Source of the DNA: Methanosarcinales archaeon
GTDB lineage: Archaea > Halobacteriota > Methanosarcinia > Methanosarcinales > Methanocomedenaceae
Direction: 5' to 3'
DNA length: 15,767 bases
Assembly: GCA_023136155.1 (NCBI GenBank)
Contig: JAGLRT010000063.1
Location: 1-15,767 of the forward strand
Shown here one piece after another: positions 6,496 to 14,183 of this stretch. The notes beneath the pieces are model-generated. The model was not told the DNA's origin. It searched no databases and saw only the letters and a list, made by a program, of their open reading frames with translations. Numbering within the stretch: position 1 is the first letter of the stretch; each line of letters begins with the position of its first letter. The translations under genes were made by a program, and so were the position numbers.

Positions 6496-6663
6496 TTAAT
6501 ACTGTTTAAATCCACGATTTCCTTTATCAGCTTTTCTTTTAGCTCTGCAGGATTTGCATCGTTTAGGCTCATCGTAGCCCTTTTCTTCATAAAATTCTCG
6601 CTCTCCACCTGTGAATATGAATTCTTCATCACAGTCAGTGCATGTTAAAGTTATATCTTCCAT
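6496..6663 (-). CDS. Small zinc-ribbon protein, 55 residues
   Basis: This short gene encodes a probable zinc-ribbon domain protein (the zf family of about 50 residues known as PF13451). The fold signature is clear: C8-xx-C11 in LTCTDCDEEFIFT, the family's G(E)xEFYxEKG segment (EREFYEEKGY), then PKRC36-xx-C39 followed by a basic tail (RAKRKADKGNRG). Four cysteines would bind one zinc. Such proteins are thought to contact nucleic acids or act as accessory subunits, but no specific role is established. The ATG at 6663 has AAGGA about 9 bases upstream. It stands alone: the nearest genes are the possible small ORF (opposite strand) and the winged-helix gene 437 bases away. It is intact and confidently coding despite its size. 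Confidence 0.88.
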   Translation of the reverse strand: MEDITLTCTDCDEEFIFTGGEREFYEEKGYDEPKRCKSCRAKRKADKGNRGFKQY

Positions 6664-7099
6664 ATTTAATTTTCCTTATAATTTTTATCAGTATTTTTAT
6701 GTTATCCATAGTTTATCGCAATGTACTGATAGAATTAATCATATCTTAAATATTAAAAAGATATTACAATTCCAAAAACAATGAATACTTGATTATCTAA
6801 ATTTTTTATAGATCAAAATACTTAACATCACTAGTTTGGCGTAACTCCTTAATAAAGCTAATGCTTCCATCGGATGTATGACAAAAATAAATTGTGCTCC
6901 CTCTTAGCAATCAATCTTACTCCTTAAAAACAATCGCAAATACCTATATTCCAATATATTGAACCTTCACAAAACTTAATTCAGGCCCACAGCTTTAACT
7001 TAATCCATATCAAAATAACTAAATACTTTCCTTTTTTTCAAGTATATGCAAAATATGACTTTGTATTGATAAATTTGATACTGAATCTGAGGTTCGTAC
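6664..7099. other. AT-rich gap of 436 bases without a clear gene
   Basis: No RNA gene, repeat or long frame is visible. The only coding hint is a minus-strand 34-codon frame, TTG 6910 to TAA 6806-6808 (STIYFCHTSDGSISFIKELR inside), preceded by AAGGAG at 9 bases. It may be a tiny gene or a decayed stump. The right end includes the leader of the winged-helix gene, with possible TATA-like AT-rich boxes around 7041-7060. Confidence 0.4.
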
Positions 7100-7390
7100 A
7101 TGTTGACCGATAGAGTTGAAACCGAATTGGAATTACTGGAGCGGCACATAATTATTCTAAATGCTGTTATACGGAAGGGTCCGATCGGTATTATGAAATT
7201 GTCAGAGGAAACCGGCATACCTAATCACAGGGTTCGTTATTCGCTCCGTGTACTTGAACAGGAAAGGTTAATTGCACCTTCTACACATGGTGCAGTGGCT
7301 CCCGACGAGGCTATAAAATTCATGAGTGACTTTGAGTCATTTATTCTACGTCTGCGGGAAAAGATAGATGGCATTAATGCAATGGTATAA
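7100..7390 (+). CDS. Small archaeal winged-helix transcriptional regulator
   Basis: The 96-residue protein is a predicted DNA-binding regulator. Residues about 15-65 form a winged helix-turn-helix: helix HIIILNAVIRKGPIGI, then KLSEETGIPNHRVRYSLRVLEQERLI, where GIPNHRVRYSLRVL is the recognition-helix region, followed by a short wing (PSTHGAVAP). The C-terminal stretch FESFILRLREKIDGINAMV is amphipathic and probably a dimerising coiled coil. This layout is common among euryarchaeal one-domain regulators of unknown target; no ligand domain is present. The start ATG 7100 is supported by GAGGT six bases upstream. It is monocistronic, with a T-run downstream at 7439-7445 and the dihydropteroate-synthase-like gene 216 bases later. 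It could regulate itself or neighbours, but no target is evident. Confidence 0.8.
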   Translation: MLTDRVETELELLERHIIILNAVIRKGPIGIMKLSEETGIPNHRVRYSLRVLEQERLIAPSTHGAVAPDEAIKFMSDFESFILRLREKIDGINAMV

Positions 7391-7430
7391 TTGCTATAAT
7401 CGGAATAATATATTTTTAAAAATGCCGTCC

Positions 7431-7492
7431 TTCAGGTATTTTTTTGATTTATAGTAGTGTTTTGAAGGGTTTCGAATCGACATATACCTGAA
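7431..7492. repeat. Inverted repeat with T-tract after the regulator gene
   Basis: TTCAGGTAT (7431-7439) and ATACCTGAA (7484-7492) are perfect 9-base inverted copies about 44 bases apart. The left arm runs into seven T residues (7439-7445), which suits archaeal termination of the regulator transcript. The repeat may instead be an operator pair for that regulator. No gene is seen in 7391-7606. Confidence 0.3.
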
Positions 7493-7606
7493 TTAGAACA
7501 TATAGAATGCTGAAAAAAGCGATATCACGTGAAATAAAGGTTATCGATGGTAGCTGGTGAAAAAATATAACAAACTTTTTTGCATGTGGTACAAAATTAG
7601 GTTAAC

Positions 7607-9085
7607 ATGCAAATCCTTGTGGTAACAGGTAGAAAGGCGGCTGAAACTGTAAATGCTGTTGTGGACGACATTGCAGATGTTCTGGTGCTGGACATTGATG
7701 TTGCTGCTTTTACCACACCACTGCGGCTGGAAAATTCCATGCCGCATAATAATTTTGACCTTATAATTATCCCTGGCCTGGTTTCGGCTGATTTTTCCCA
7801 TCTTGAGAAGCAGTTGAAAACTCCCATACGACTGGGTCCGAAAAATGCAGTTGACCTGGGGCTGGTATTATCATCAATTGAAGATATCGAACTTTCTATC
7901 ACTGTACCTGCCTGTGAAATGTTCCAAATTAAGCGAATGGAGGCAGCCATATCAGGGCTGCAGGATATCGAGGCAGATGCAACGTCTGCATTCCTGCTCA
8001 GGAACCTGAAGATCGGCGGGAGTTCAATTATGAAAGTAATGGGGGAAGTGGTGGATGCCACGTCATTATCCGGGGATGAGCTTGTTGAAAGAGTTGTGCT
8101 GTTCCAGGTAAAAGGCGCTGATATCATCGACCTTGGTGTTGGTATGGCTGCTACCGTTGCTGAAGTGGAACATGCGGTCTCAATGGCCAGAAGAACAGTA
8201 GCAGTGCCGTTGAGTATTGATACCCTGGATCCGCAGTTGATAATGGCGGCGTTGGACTTGGGTGTAGATATGGTGCTGAGCTTGAACTCTACTAATATGG
8301 AGGAGGTAGGACCCGCAATTGGCAGGAAGGGTTTAGCTGCAGTGGTCATCCCGGACAGCGGACAGGGGCTTGACAGCCTTGTGGTCAATATCGCCCGTGC
8401 ACAGGAATTTGGTATATCACGTATACTTGCTGACCCTGTACTTGACCCGCCTGGGCAAGGAATGGTTGAATCTATGGTCCGGTATAAACAGTGCAGGGAA
8501 CTGTTGCCAGATATTCCAATGTTTTTTGGAGCAGGTAACATCACCGAACTGATGGATGCTGATACGGTTGGCGTGAATGCATTGCTCACTGCAATTAGCC
8601 ATGACGTGGGCGCAGATGTTCTGTTCACGCCGGAATATAGTGACAAGGCTACGGGAAGTATATCTGAACTGAAAACTGGTGCTGGGATGATGGCATTAGC
8701 AGCACAGCGTAGCAGTCCGCCAAAAGACCTTGGCATAGACTTGCTGCAACTCAAGGAAAAGAGGTTCAGACCTTTTGATGTAGTGCCAGATGAGTTCATA
8801 GAGGCTGAGGACAACTACCAGTGGACGCGGGACCCGGCAGGCAGTTTCAGTATTAATATCAGCAGGAGTGCTTTGAAAAACGGAGTAGTTGAGAAAGGTA
8901 AGATAATTGCGCAGCACACAAAATATACAATTGTAGGGGATAACGCAAAGGAAATTATGGACACTGCTATTGAGTTGGGGCTGGTGTCAAGACTGGACCA
9001 TGCTGCGTATCTGGGCAAGGAATTGATGAGGGCTGAGCTGGCCCTGGAACTGGGGCGCAGTTATGCACAGGATGATAAATTCTAA
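7607..9085 (+). CDS. Dihydropteroate synthase-related protein (TIGR00284 type)
   Basis: This 492-residue, three-part protein matches the dihydropteroate synthase-related family of methanogens and relatives. Residues 1-140 form an N-terminal Rossmann-like domain (MQILVVTGRKAAE, DLIIIPGL). Residues about 145-350 are a pterin-binding TIM barrel: GADIIDLGVGM (170-180), PLSIDTLDPQL (201-211), ADPVLDPPGQG (275-285), FFGAGNITELMD (307-317). The last 110 residues are a separate domain, probably DUF4346. Canonical DHPS joins a pterin pyrophosphate to p-aminobenzoate. In methanogens the pterin product feeds methanopterin synthesis, but the exact reaction of this family is not settled, so a role in tetrahydromethanopterin metabolism is inference. 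The ATG at 7607 has AGGT close upstream and a TATA-like AAAATATAAC near 7560. It is a single gene converging on rtcA. Confidence 0.88.
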   Translation: MQILVVTGRKAAETVNAVVDDIADVLVLDIDVAAFTTPLRLENSMPHNNFDLIIIPGLVSADFSHLEKQLKTPIRLGPKNAVDLGLVLSSIEDIELSITVPACEMFQIKRMEAAISGLQDIEADATSAFLLRNLKIGGSSIMKVMGEVVDATSLSGDELVERVVLFQVKGADIIDLGVGMAATVAEVEHAVSMARRTVAVPLSIDTLDPQLIMAALDLGVDMVLSLNSTNMEEVGPAIGRKGLAAVVIPDSGQGLDSLVVNIARAQEFGISRILADPVLDPPGQGMVESMVRYKQCRELLPDIPMFFGAGNITELMDADTVGVNALLTAISHDVGADVLFTPEYSDKATGSISELKTGAGMMALAAQRSSPPKDLGIDLLQLKEKRFRPFDVVPDEFIEAEDNYQWTRDPAGSFSINISRSALKNGVVEKGKIIAQHTKYTIVGDNAKEIMDTAIELGLVSRLDHAAYLGKELMRAELALELGRSYAQDDKF

Positions 9086-9110
9086 ATGTCCTATTGACCT
9101 ACGAAAGAAA

Positions 9111-9131
9111 GGGATTGTATTGTTCAATCCC
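9111..9131 (-). terminator. Hairpin between convergent genes
   Basis: GGGATTG (9111-9117) and CAATCCC (9125-9131) form a perfect 7-bp stem with a 7-base loop. On the minus strand it is followed by TTTCTTTCG, so it suits termination of the rtcA transcript coming from the right. It may also stop readthrough from the plus-strand gene ending at 9085. Confidence 0.5.
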
Positions 9132-9157
9132 GAAGATATGTGAATAGATTATACCAT

Positions 9158-10195
9158 CTATATATATATCCTGAAAAGCCCGTCATTCTGCTTTTTAATC
9201 CCGAACTTGACATCCAAAAACTGCTCCACTACCCAGATATTTGTACTGGTATGTTCCGACACCTCCCGCACCGTGAAGCTCCCGCTCCCTGCCAACCCCA
9301 TATATGGTATCAACTGATCGGCCAGATGCACGTCCACCGCTGCAACCGAGCCCAGTTCAGCAATAATCTCATCGGCCGCTGCCTGGCCTACTTTTTCGGC
9401 AGGCAACCCCCTTTTACCCAGGGCACTTCCACCCATATGTCCACACCATAGTGTAATCCCGCTGCCCGTTGACAGGCACCTGAAGTTTTCCGTATCAATT
9501 GAAGCGCCATAGCCCACCGCCCCCAACACAGCCAATGCCGAATCGGCCTGCCGTCTGGTTACATGCTCGGGCAGGTTGGAACTGTGGGAAATGCCAGTTA
9601 TAGTATCATGCTTCTTCTTTGGCTCCACCTTCTGCTCTTGCTCTTGTCCTGGTTCCTGCTCTAATTCAACACCGATGATAAACGACGGGGCAATTTCAGC
9701 TCTCACCTGCCCGCCGCCCTTTGGATAATAACCACGCTGATTGACTTTGATGTTGCACTTCAGACCCATTGACGTAAGTACCGGCAGCAGCACATGTGAC
9801 ATATAATCCACCGGTGGCGACCATGCAACATCAGTCCCACCAGTAATATCCAGCGTTATGTGTTCTTTTGATGTGGCTGCAGCAGGCATCAGGCATTGCA
9901 ACAGCAGGGTAATACTACCTGCAGTACCGATATCAACAACATAATGCCCCCCAATAATGTCCTTTGGTTTAAATGTCAGTTCAGTGGAGCTTATCTTCAG
10001 TCCTTCCACCTGTGCCCCGGTCATCTTTGCAGCTGTTTTAACTGCCATAAGATGCTGGGGCTTCAGTCCCGGCCGGGGTCGGGCACTGCGTATGTTATAA
10101 ATGGTAATATCTTCCCTGGTCACAGCACTCAGCGCAACAGCCGTGCGGATTATCTGCCCGCCGCCCTCACCGTATGAGCCGTCTATGGTTATCAC
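9158..10195 (-). CDS. rtcA: RNA 3'-terminal phosphate cyclase RtcA
   Basis: RtcA uses ATP to turn RNA 3'-phosphates into 2',3'-cyclic phosphates through an enzyme-AMP intermediate and acts in RNA end repair. The 345-residue protein is full length. Motifs are GSYGEGGGQIIRTAVALS (6-23), RPRPGLKPQH (39-48), the glycine-rich PKGGGQVRAEI (159-169), DVHLADQLIPYMGLAGSG, and FTVREVSEHTSTNIWVVEQF with the adenylylated histidine at about 315. A Glu/Gln/Lys-rich stretch lies at residues about 177-195, at the start of the insertion domain, and looks like a flexible linker. The start is GTG, overlapping the preceding TGA by 4 bases, so translation is coupled to the upstream flavoprotein. The RNA ligase RtcB is not in the window. 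Function is firm; its physiological RNA substrates are unknown. Confidence 0.95.
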   Translation of the reverse strand: MITIDGSYGEGGGQIIRTAVALSAVTREDITIYNIRSARPRPGLKPQHLMAVKTAAKMTGAQVEGLKISSTELTFKPKDIIGGHYVVDIGTAGSITLLLQCLMPAAATSKEHITLDITGGTDVAWSPPVDYMSHVLLPVLTSMGLKCNIKVNQRGYYPKGGGQVRAEIAPSFIIGVELEQEPGQEQEQKVEPKKKHDTITGISHSSNLPEHVTRRQADSALAVLGAVGYGASIDTENFRCLSTGSGITLWCGHMGGSALGKRGLPAEKVGQAAADEIIAELGSVAAVDVHLADQLIPYMGLAGSGSFTVREVSEHTSTNIWVVEQFLDVKFGIKKQNDGLFRIYI

Positions 10196-11550
10196 GCTAA
10201 ACCATCCATCTTCATCTTTGCATCATCGGCAGCAAATGTCACAGGGTCAATAATCATGGACACCGACGGCGCATATGCAGTCTCCCATTCAAGCAGGTCA
10301 TCCACTGTTGCGCCCATGCGTATGGCAAGACTAAGAGCATCTATGCGCTCCTTTACTCCCTCCCTCGCCACCACCTGCGCGCCTACCAGCCGCCGATTCG
10401 AGAAAATGAGTTTGGCATTAATCTGTGAACCACCAGGGAAATAACCTGCCCTGGTACGTCCTTCTGATATTCCGCATACAACACTGATATCGTTGAGGGT
10501 GGCAGTATGGGAAGTTATGCCAACTGAACCGGCCGTCACTTCCCCTACAACCACTACATTGGGGCTGAGTGTTGGTGGATAGACGGCATCCTGTCCGGCA
10601 ATGTTTTCACCAATCACTCGAGCCATCCGCCTGGCAGCCGAGCCCAGCCTGCTGATGAAGGGTGAACATGTGACGAACTCTTTCACTTCGGCGCATTCAC
10701 CACCAGCATACACGTTATCCAGTATCCCACCATCTGCGCTGACTCTGAGGTGCTCATCAGTTACAATGCCACCTGTAATTCCAATTTTATAACCCGCATC
10801 CCGGGCGATACCGCTAAGGGGCTTAAGTCCTGTGGCCACAATCACAACGTCGGATGGTACTATTCCTGTTGGTACTGTATCGCCCTGAACACTTACTGAA
10901 CGTACATGTTGTTTTCCATTTATGGAATTCACATGTGCTCCCGTGACCACCAGTACACCCAGAGAATTAAGATGCTGTTGTACCAGTAAAGCCATATCCG
11001 GGTCTATGGTCAGGGGAAGCACCTGTGGCAATGCCTCGACCATTGTAACAGTAATACCCCTTACTGCCAGACTGCCTGCCAATTCAGTACCGATTCCACC
11101 AGCACCGATTATTAAGACACGGCTGGCATCGTTAATAGAACTGTTAATTTTCATACCATCAGATAAAGTATGTAAAGTGAACACACCATCCAGTTCTTTC
11201 CCATCAATAGGGGGAACAAAGGGCAAGCTGCCTGTAGCGATTACAAGATGGTCATATTCAAATATCCCTGCATCTGATATCACCTTCTGACTGTTTGCAT
11301 CAATGCGTTTTACCGTTGTCTCCAGATGCAGGTCAATACCCATGTCTACGAATGCATCCAGGGGTCTTACTATCAGGTCAGGGAAATCATGGATTACCCC
11401 TTCCAGCACAAAAGGTATCCCGCACTGGCTGTATGCTGTATGTGTATCAGATGAAAAGACCGTAACCTCATGACATGTATGCCGTTTTAGGTAAGTAGCC
11501 ACTGTCGTACCCACTGCACCCGCACCCAGGATAACAACCTTTCCATTCAT
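10192..11550 (-). CDS. FAD-dependent pyridine nucleotide-disulfide oxidoreductase, CoA-disulfide reductase / NADH oxidase-like
   Basis: The 452-residue protein has the two-dinucleotide-domain layout of the single-cysteine flavoprotein disulfide reductases (CoA-disulfide reductase, NADH oxidase, NADH peroxidase). FAD-binding VVILGAGAVGTTVA starts at residue 5. A redox cysteine C43 sits in AYSQCGIPFVLEG, the same position and context as in CoA-disulfide reductases. IATGSLPFVPP, a second GxGxxG in VLIIGAGGIGTELA near 145, VYAGGECAE for FAD, and a C-terminal dimerisation domain (GYFPGGSQINAKLIFS) follow. The expected reaction is NAD(P)H-dependent reduction of a low-molecular disulfide, polysulfide or oxygen; the substrate cannot be told from sequence. 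The ATG at 11550 lacks a clear Shine-Dalgarno, and a TTTAAATTTATT box near 11624-11635 could be its TATA. It is cotranscribed with rtcA through a 4-base overlap. Confidence 0.88.
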   Translation of the reverse strand: MNGKVVILGAGAVGTTVATYLKRHTCHEVTVFSSDTHTAYSQCGIPFVLEGVIHDFPDLIVRPLDAFVDMGIDLHLETTVKRIDANSQKVISDAGIFEYDHLVIATGSLPFVPPIDGKELDGVFTLHTLSDGMKINSSINDASRVLIIGAGGIGTELAGSLAVRGITVTMVEALPQVLPLTIDPDMALLVQQHLNSLGVLVVTGAHVNSINGKQHVRSVSVQGDTVPTGIVPSDVVIVATGLKPLSGIARDAGYKIGITGGIVTDEHLRVSADGGILDNVYAGGECAEVKEFVTCSPFISRLGSAARRMARVIGENIAGQDAVYPPTLSPNVVVVGEVTAGSVGITSHTATLNDISVVCGISEGRTRAGYFPGGSQINAKLIFSNRRLVGAQVVAREGVKERIDALSLAIRMGATVDDLLEWETAYAPSVSMIIDPVTFAADDAKMKMDGLA

Positions 11551-11642
11551 GAGTTATACTGTGTAGTTTATGGAAGATTAGATTTACCTTGAATGAAAAT
11601 TGGTTGAAAATATCTTCTGAAATAATAAATTTAAAGTAATTA

Positions 11643-11698
11643 TTGTGAGCGGGTTTGGGAGTGGGGTTAGTTAATAAAAACGTTGCACCCGCTCACAA
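11643..11698. repeat. Perfect 12-bp stem-loop element between operons
   Basis: TTGTGAGCGGGT (11643-11654) and ACCCGCTCACAA (11687-11698) are perfect inverted copies separated by 32 bases that include GGGAGTGGGG and a run of five A. The element lies between the end of nfnB and the start of the disulfide-reductase gene. It could be a structured RNA, a terminator, a regulator site, or the remnant of a small transposable element. A G/C-rich stem in an otherwise AT-rich spacer makes chance unlikely. Confidence 0.6.
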
Positions 11699-11771
11699 AT
11701 CTACATTTACATTTTACAATAAATAGTTTTCGGGTTACTTTATAAAAAACGTCGTCTAATGCGTAAACTTG

Positions 11772-11784
11772 CATCATAATGATG
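11772..11784. promoter_or_regulatory. Short palindrome just past nfnB
   Basis: CATCATAATGATG is a perfect 6-bp inverted repeat around a single central base, ending 3 bases before the nfnB stop codon on the downstream side. It may be an operator or a weak transcript-end hairpin; its function is unknown. Confidence 0.25.
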
Positions 11785-11786
11785 TA

Positions 11787-13166
11787 CTATTTATCTCTTT
11801 TCAGATATTTATTTATAGCTTTTGCAGCAGTTTTACCTGCACCCATAGCACTTATAACCGTTGCAGCTCCGGTAACCACATCGCCACCACCGTAAACACC
11901 TTCCTTGGAACTCAACCCATCTTCATCAGCTATGATAGTCCCCCATTTTGAGGTTTCAAGACCCTTAGTGGTCATTGGTATCAACGGGTTCGGGGAAGTG
12001 CCGATTGCAATAATTACCACATTAACGTCCATCAGATGTTGTGAACCTTCCAGAGGTACAGGCCTGCACCTCCCTGATTCATCAGGTTCACACAGTTCCA
12101 TGTTTAAACATTCAAGCTGGGTGACCCAATTACTCTCATCGCCTAAGATGCGTGTAGGATTGGATAATAACTTGAATTTCACACCTTCTTCCTGTGCATT
12201 CTCAATCTCCTCATTACGTGCAGGCATCTCGTCTTCACCACGCCGGTACACGATGGTGACTTCTTCTGCACCCAACCTTACCGCACATCTGGCAGAGTCC
12301 ATAGCCACATTGCCGCCACCTACTACAACGACTCTCTGGCCTCGCTTAACAGGAGTGTCATAACCAGGGAACTGGTACGCCTTCATTAAGTTCACCCGGG
12401 TCAGGAACTCGTTGGCTGAATATACACCACTGAGGTTTTCACCGTCAATACCCATGAACACAGGCAGACCTGCACCGGTACCCAGGAAAACTGCATCATA
12501 TTCTTCAAGTAATTCATCCACAGTATCAAGTTTGCCCACAACATTGTTAAGCTGGAGGTCCACACCAAGGCTTTCCACATATTCCACTTCGGACTGGACA
12601 ATGGACTTTGGCAGTCTGAATTCCGGGATACCATATACCAGTACACCGCCTGCCTTGTGAAGTGCCTCGAACAATGTTACACCATGTCCCATCTTTGCCA
12701 GTTCGGCGGCAGCGGTCAGGCCTGCAGGTCCGGAACCCACAACAGCAACCTTCTTGTCAGTGGCTTTTGCACTCGCAACAGCCTCTGTTTCGATTTTATC
12801 CTGTTCATGGTCGGCTGCATATCTTTCCAACCTGCCGATGGCTACGGGTTCACCTTTGTTACCCAGCACACATATTTCTTCACATTGGGTCTCCTGGGGA
12901 CACACCCGTCCACAGATGGCAGGCAAGGCGTTCATGGACTTGAGCTCTCGTATGGCCGCATCCATATTATCATCAGCCATGTATTGGATAAAAGCCGGGA
13001 TGTCAATACCCACAGGACATCCTGCTACACATGATGGTTTCTTGCACTGGATACACCTGCTTGCTTCTGCCAATGCCTGTTCATGGGAGTATCCCAATGC
13101 TACCTCGCCAAAGTTGGAACGTCTTTTATCAGGGTCCTGCCTTGGCATATCATTGCGCTCTAACAT
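11787..13166 (-). CDS. nfnB: NADPH-side large subunit of NfnAB / sulfide dehydrogenase (glutamate synthase small-chain family)
   Basis: This is the large flavoprotein subunit of the electron-bifurcating NADH-dependent ferredoxin:NADP+ oxidoreductase, also described as sulfide dehydrogenase SudA. Numbered from the upstream ATG at 13172, the N-terminal ferredoxin-like domain binds two [4Fe-4S] clusters with C40/C43/C48/C52 and C87/C91/C97/C101. A FAD Rossmann motif VAVVGSGPAGLTAAAEL follows at 142-158, and the NADP-binding VVVVGGGNVAMDSARCA near 290. FAD-closing IADEDGLSSKEGVYGGGDVV lies near the C-terminus. The ATG at 13166 is the better start because GAGGG lies 6 bases before it; from there it has 459 residues. 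It overlaps the nfnA stop by 7 bases (ATGTTAG). Together with nfnA it supports a bifurcating enzyme more than a plain glutamate synthase, since no large GltB chain is present. Confidence 0.9.
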   Translation of the reverse strand: MLERNDMPRQDPDKRRSNFGEVALGYSHEQALAEASRCIQCKKPSCVAGCPVGIDIPAFIQYMADDNMDAAIRELKSMNALPAICGRVCPQETQCEEICVLGNKGEPVAIGRLERYAADHEQDKIETEAVASAKATDKKVAVVGSGPAGLTAAAELAKMGHGVTLFEALHKAGGVLVYGIPEFRLPKSIVQSEVEYVESLGVDLQLNNVVGKLDTVDELLEEYDAVFLGTGAGLPVFMGIDGENLSGVYSANEFLTRVNLMKAYQFPGYDTPVKRGQRVVVVGGGNVAMDSARCAVRLGAEEVTIVYRRGEDEMPARNEEIENAQEEGVKFKLLSNPTRILGDESNWVTQLECLNMELCEPDESGRCRPVPLEGSQHLMDVNVVIIAIGTSPNPLIPMTTKGLETSKWGTIIADEDGLSSKEGVYGGGDVVTGAATVISAMGAGKTAAKAINKYLKRDK

Positions 13167-14005
13167 TGGCATCCCTCATTGTCACATTTATAATTTTCAA
13201 GTGCCTGTTGCTCCTCATCTCTATACATCATTAGCCTGTTCATAAGGAGAGTGAAATCTACCTCATGTGCATTGAATTCCGGACCATCCACGCACGCAAA
13301 CTTTGTCTCATTACCTACCAGCACGCGACAGGCACCGCACATACCGGTACCATCAACCATGATGCTGTTAAGGCTGACAATGGTCTTCACACCAAATGGA
13401 TGGGTCACTCCTGCTACGGTGCGCATCATTATGGCGGGACCAATGGAAACAACAAGTGATATGGGTTCATCCCCTTCAAGCAGTTTTTTCAATACGTCGG
13501 TTACAAAACCGTGATGCCCTTTTGTGCCGTCGTCGGTGGTGATGTACAATTCATCACTAACTTCCTGCATCTTATCTTCCCACAGAAGGAGTTCTGCACT
13601 GCGCGCACCGATTATGGAAATTACCTTGTTGCCAATTGCCTTATGAGCTCGGGCAATCGGGTAAATAGGTGCCACACCTACACCGCCGCCAACACATACC
13701 ACGGTGTCAGAGGGCTCGATTTTGGAAGGATTTCCTAACGGGCCCACAAAATCCTGCAGACTGTCTCCGGCATTCAATGTGGATAAGTGTTTGGTGGTTT
13801 TACCTACTTCCATAAATATGGTGGTGATGGTTCCTTTTTCGCTGTCAAAGTCGGCGATGGTGAGGGGTATTCGCTCACCTGTTTCGTCAATTTTGAGGAT
13901 AATAAATTGGCCTGCTTTTGCTTTTTTGGCAATTTTCGGGGCATCAATTATCATCTGGTGAATTGTCGGTACTATCTGGAATTTTTCAAGTATTTTAAAT
14001 TGCAT
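13160..14005 (-). CDS. nfnA: NAD- and FAD-binding small subunit of NfnAB / sulfide dehydrogenase
   Basis: The 281-residue small subunit (SudB, ferredoxin-NADP reductase-like) completes NfnAB. A FAD-binding barrel with ERIPLTIADFD (44-54) is followed by the NAD domain, CVGGGVGVAPIYPIARA (104-120) and IIGARS (131-136). The [2Fe-2S] site is VDGTGMCGAC with D218, C223, C226 and then C238 in KFACVDGPEF, the unusual one-Asp/three-Cys set known in NfnA. The enzyme reversibly couples NADH plus reduced ferredoxin to NADPH formation in the cytoplasm. The frame extends to a TTG at 14038, but ATG 14005 is preferred: GGAAGG lies 9 bases before it and the protein then starts at the usual position. The tail ends in CDNEGCQC, a CX4CXC not needed for the known clusters. 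First gene of the nfnA-nfnB operon, with a possible TTTATT TATA box near 14070. Confidence 0.9.
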   Translation of the reverse strand: MQFKILEKFQIVPTIHQMIIDAPKIAKKAKAGQFIILKIDETGERIPLTIADFDSEKGTITTIFMEVGKTTKHLSTLNAGDSLQDFVGPLGNPSKIEPSDTVVCVGGGVGVAPIYPIARAHKAIGNKVISIIGARSAELLLWEDKMQEVSDELYITTDDGTKGHHGFVTDVLKKLLEGDEPISLVVSIGPAIMMRTVAGVTHPFGVKTIVSLNSIMVDGTGMCGACRVLVGNETKFACVDGPEFNAHEVDFTLLMNRLMMYRDEEQQALENYKCDNEGCQC

Positions 14006-14117
14006 TCTGACTGACCTTCCGAATATGATATTGATCAAATGTAGGGTTAATTGAATCCTTTAATGCAATCAATAAAGTAAAAGATTAACGGTTGTAATTT
14101 GTTACAGTAAACGTAAG

Positions 14118-14146
14118 AAAAATATAAGTACTGAGAAAATATAATA
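14118..14146 (+). promoter_or_regulatory. TATA-like promoter for the AIM24-family gene
   Basis: AAAAATATAAG (14118-14128) and a second box AAAATATAATAA (14135-14146) lie 55-65 and 38-49 bases before the start at 14184. Either could bind TBP. The start codon has GAGGAGG 8 bases upstream, so this transcript has a leader, unlike several others here. Confidence 0.4.
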
Positions 14147-14183
14147 AGGACATAAATGAAATATGTGCGAGGAGGAAAATGTT

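Noticed and set aside
7465..7482. tRNA T-loop-like GGTTTCGAATC
   Set aside because: No flanking 5-bp stem pairs and no acceptor, D or anticodon arm can be built around it.
7597..8814. 405-residue minus-strand open frame
   Set aside because: It lies entirely antisense to the dihydropteroate-synthase-related gene, is dominated by Ser/Thr/Pro-rich low-information sequence and has no recognisable motif. It is a shadow.
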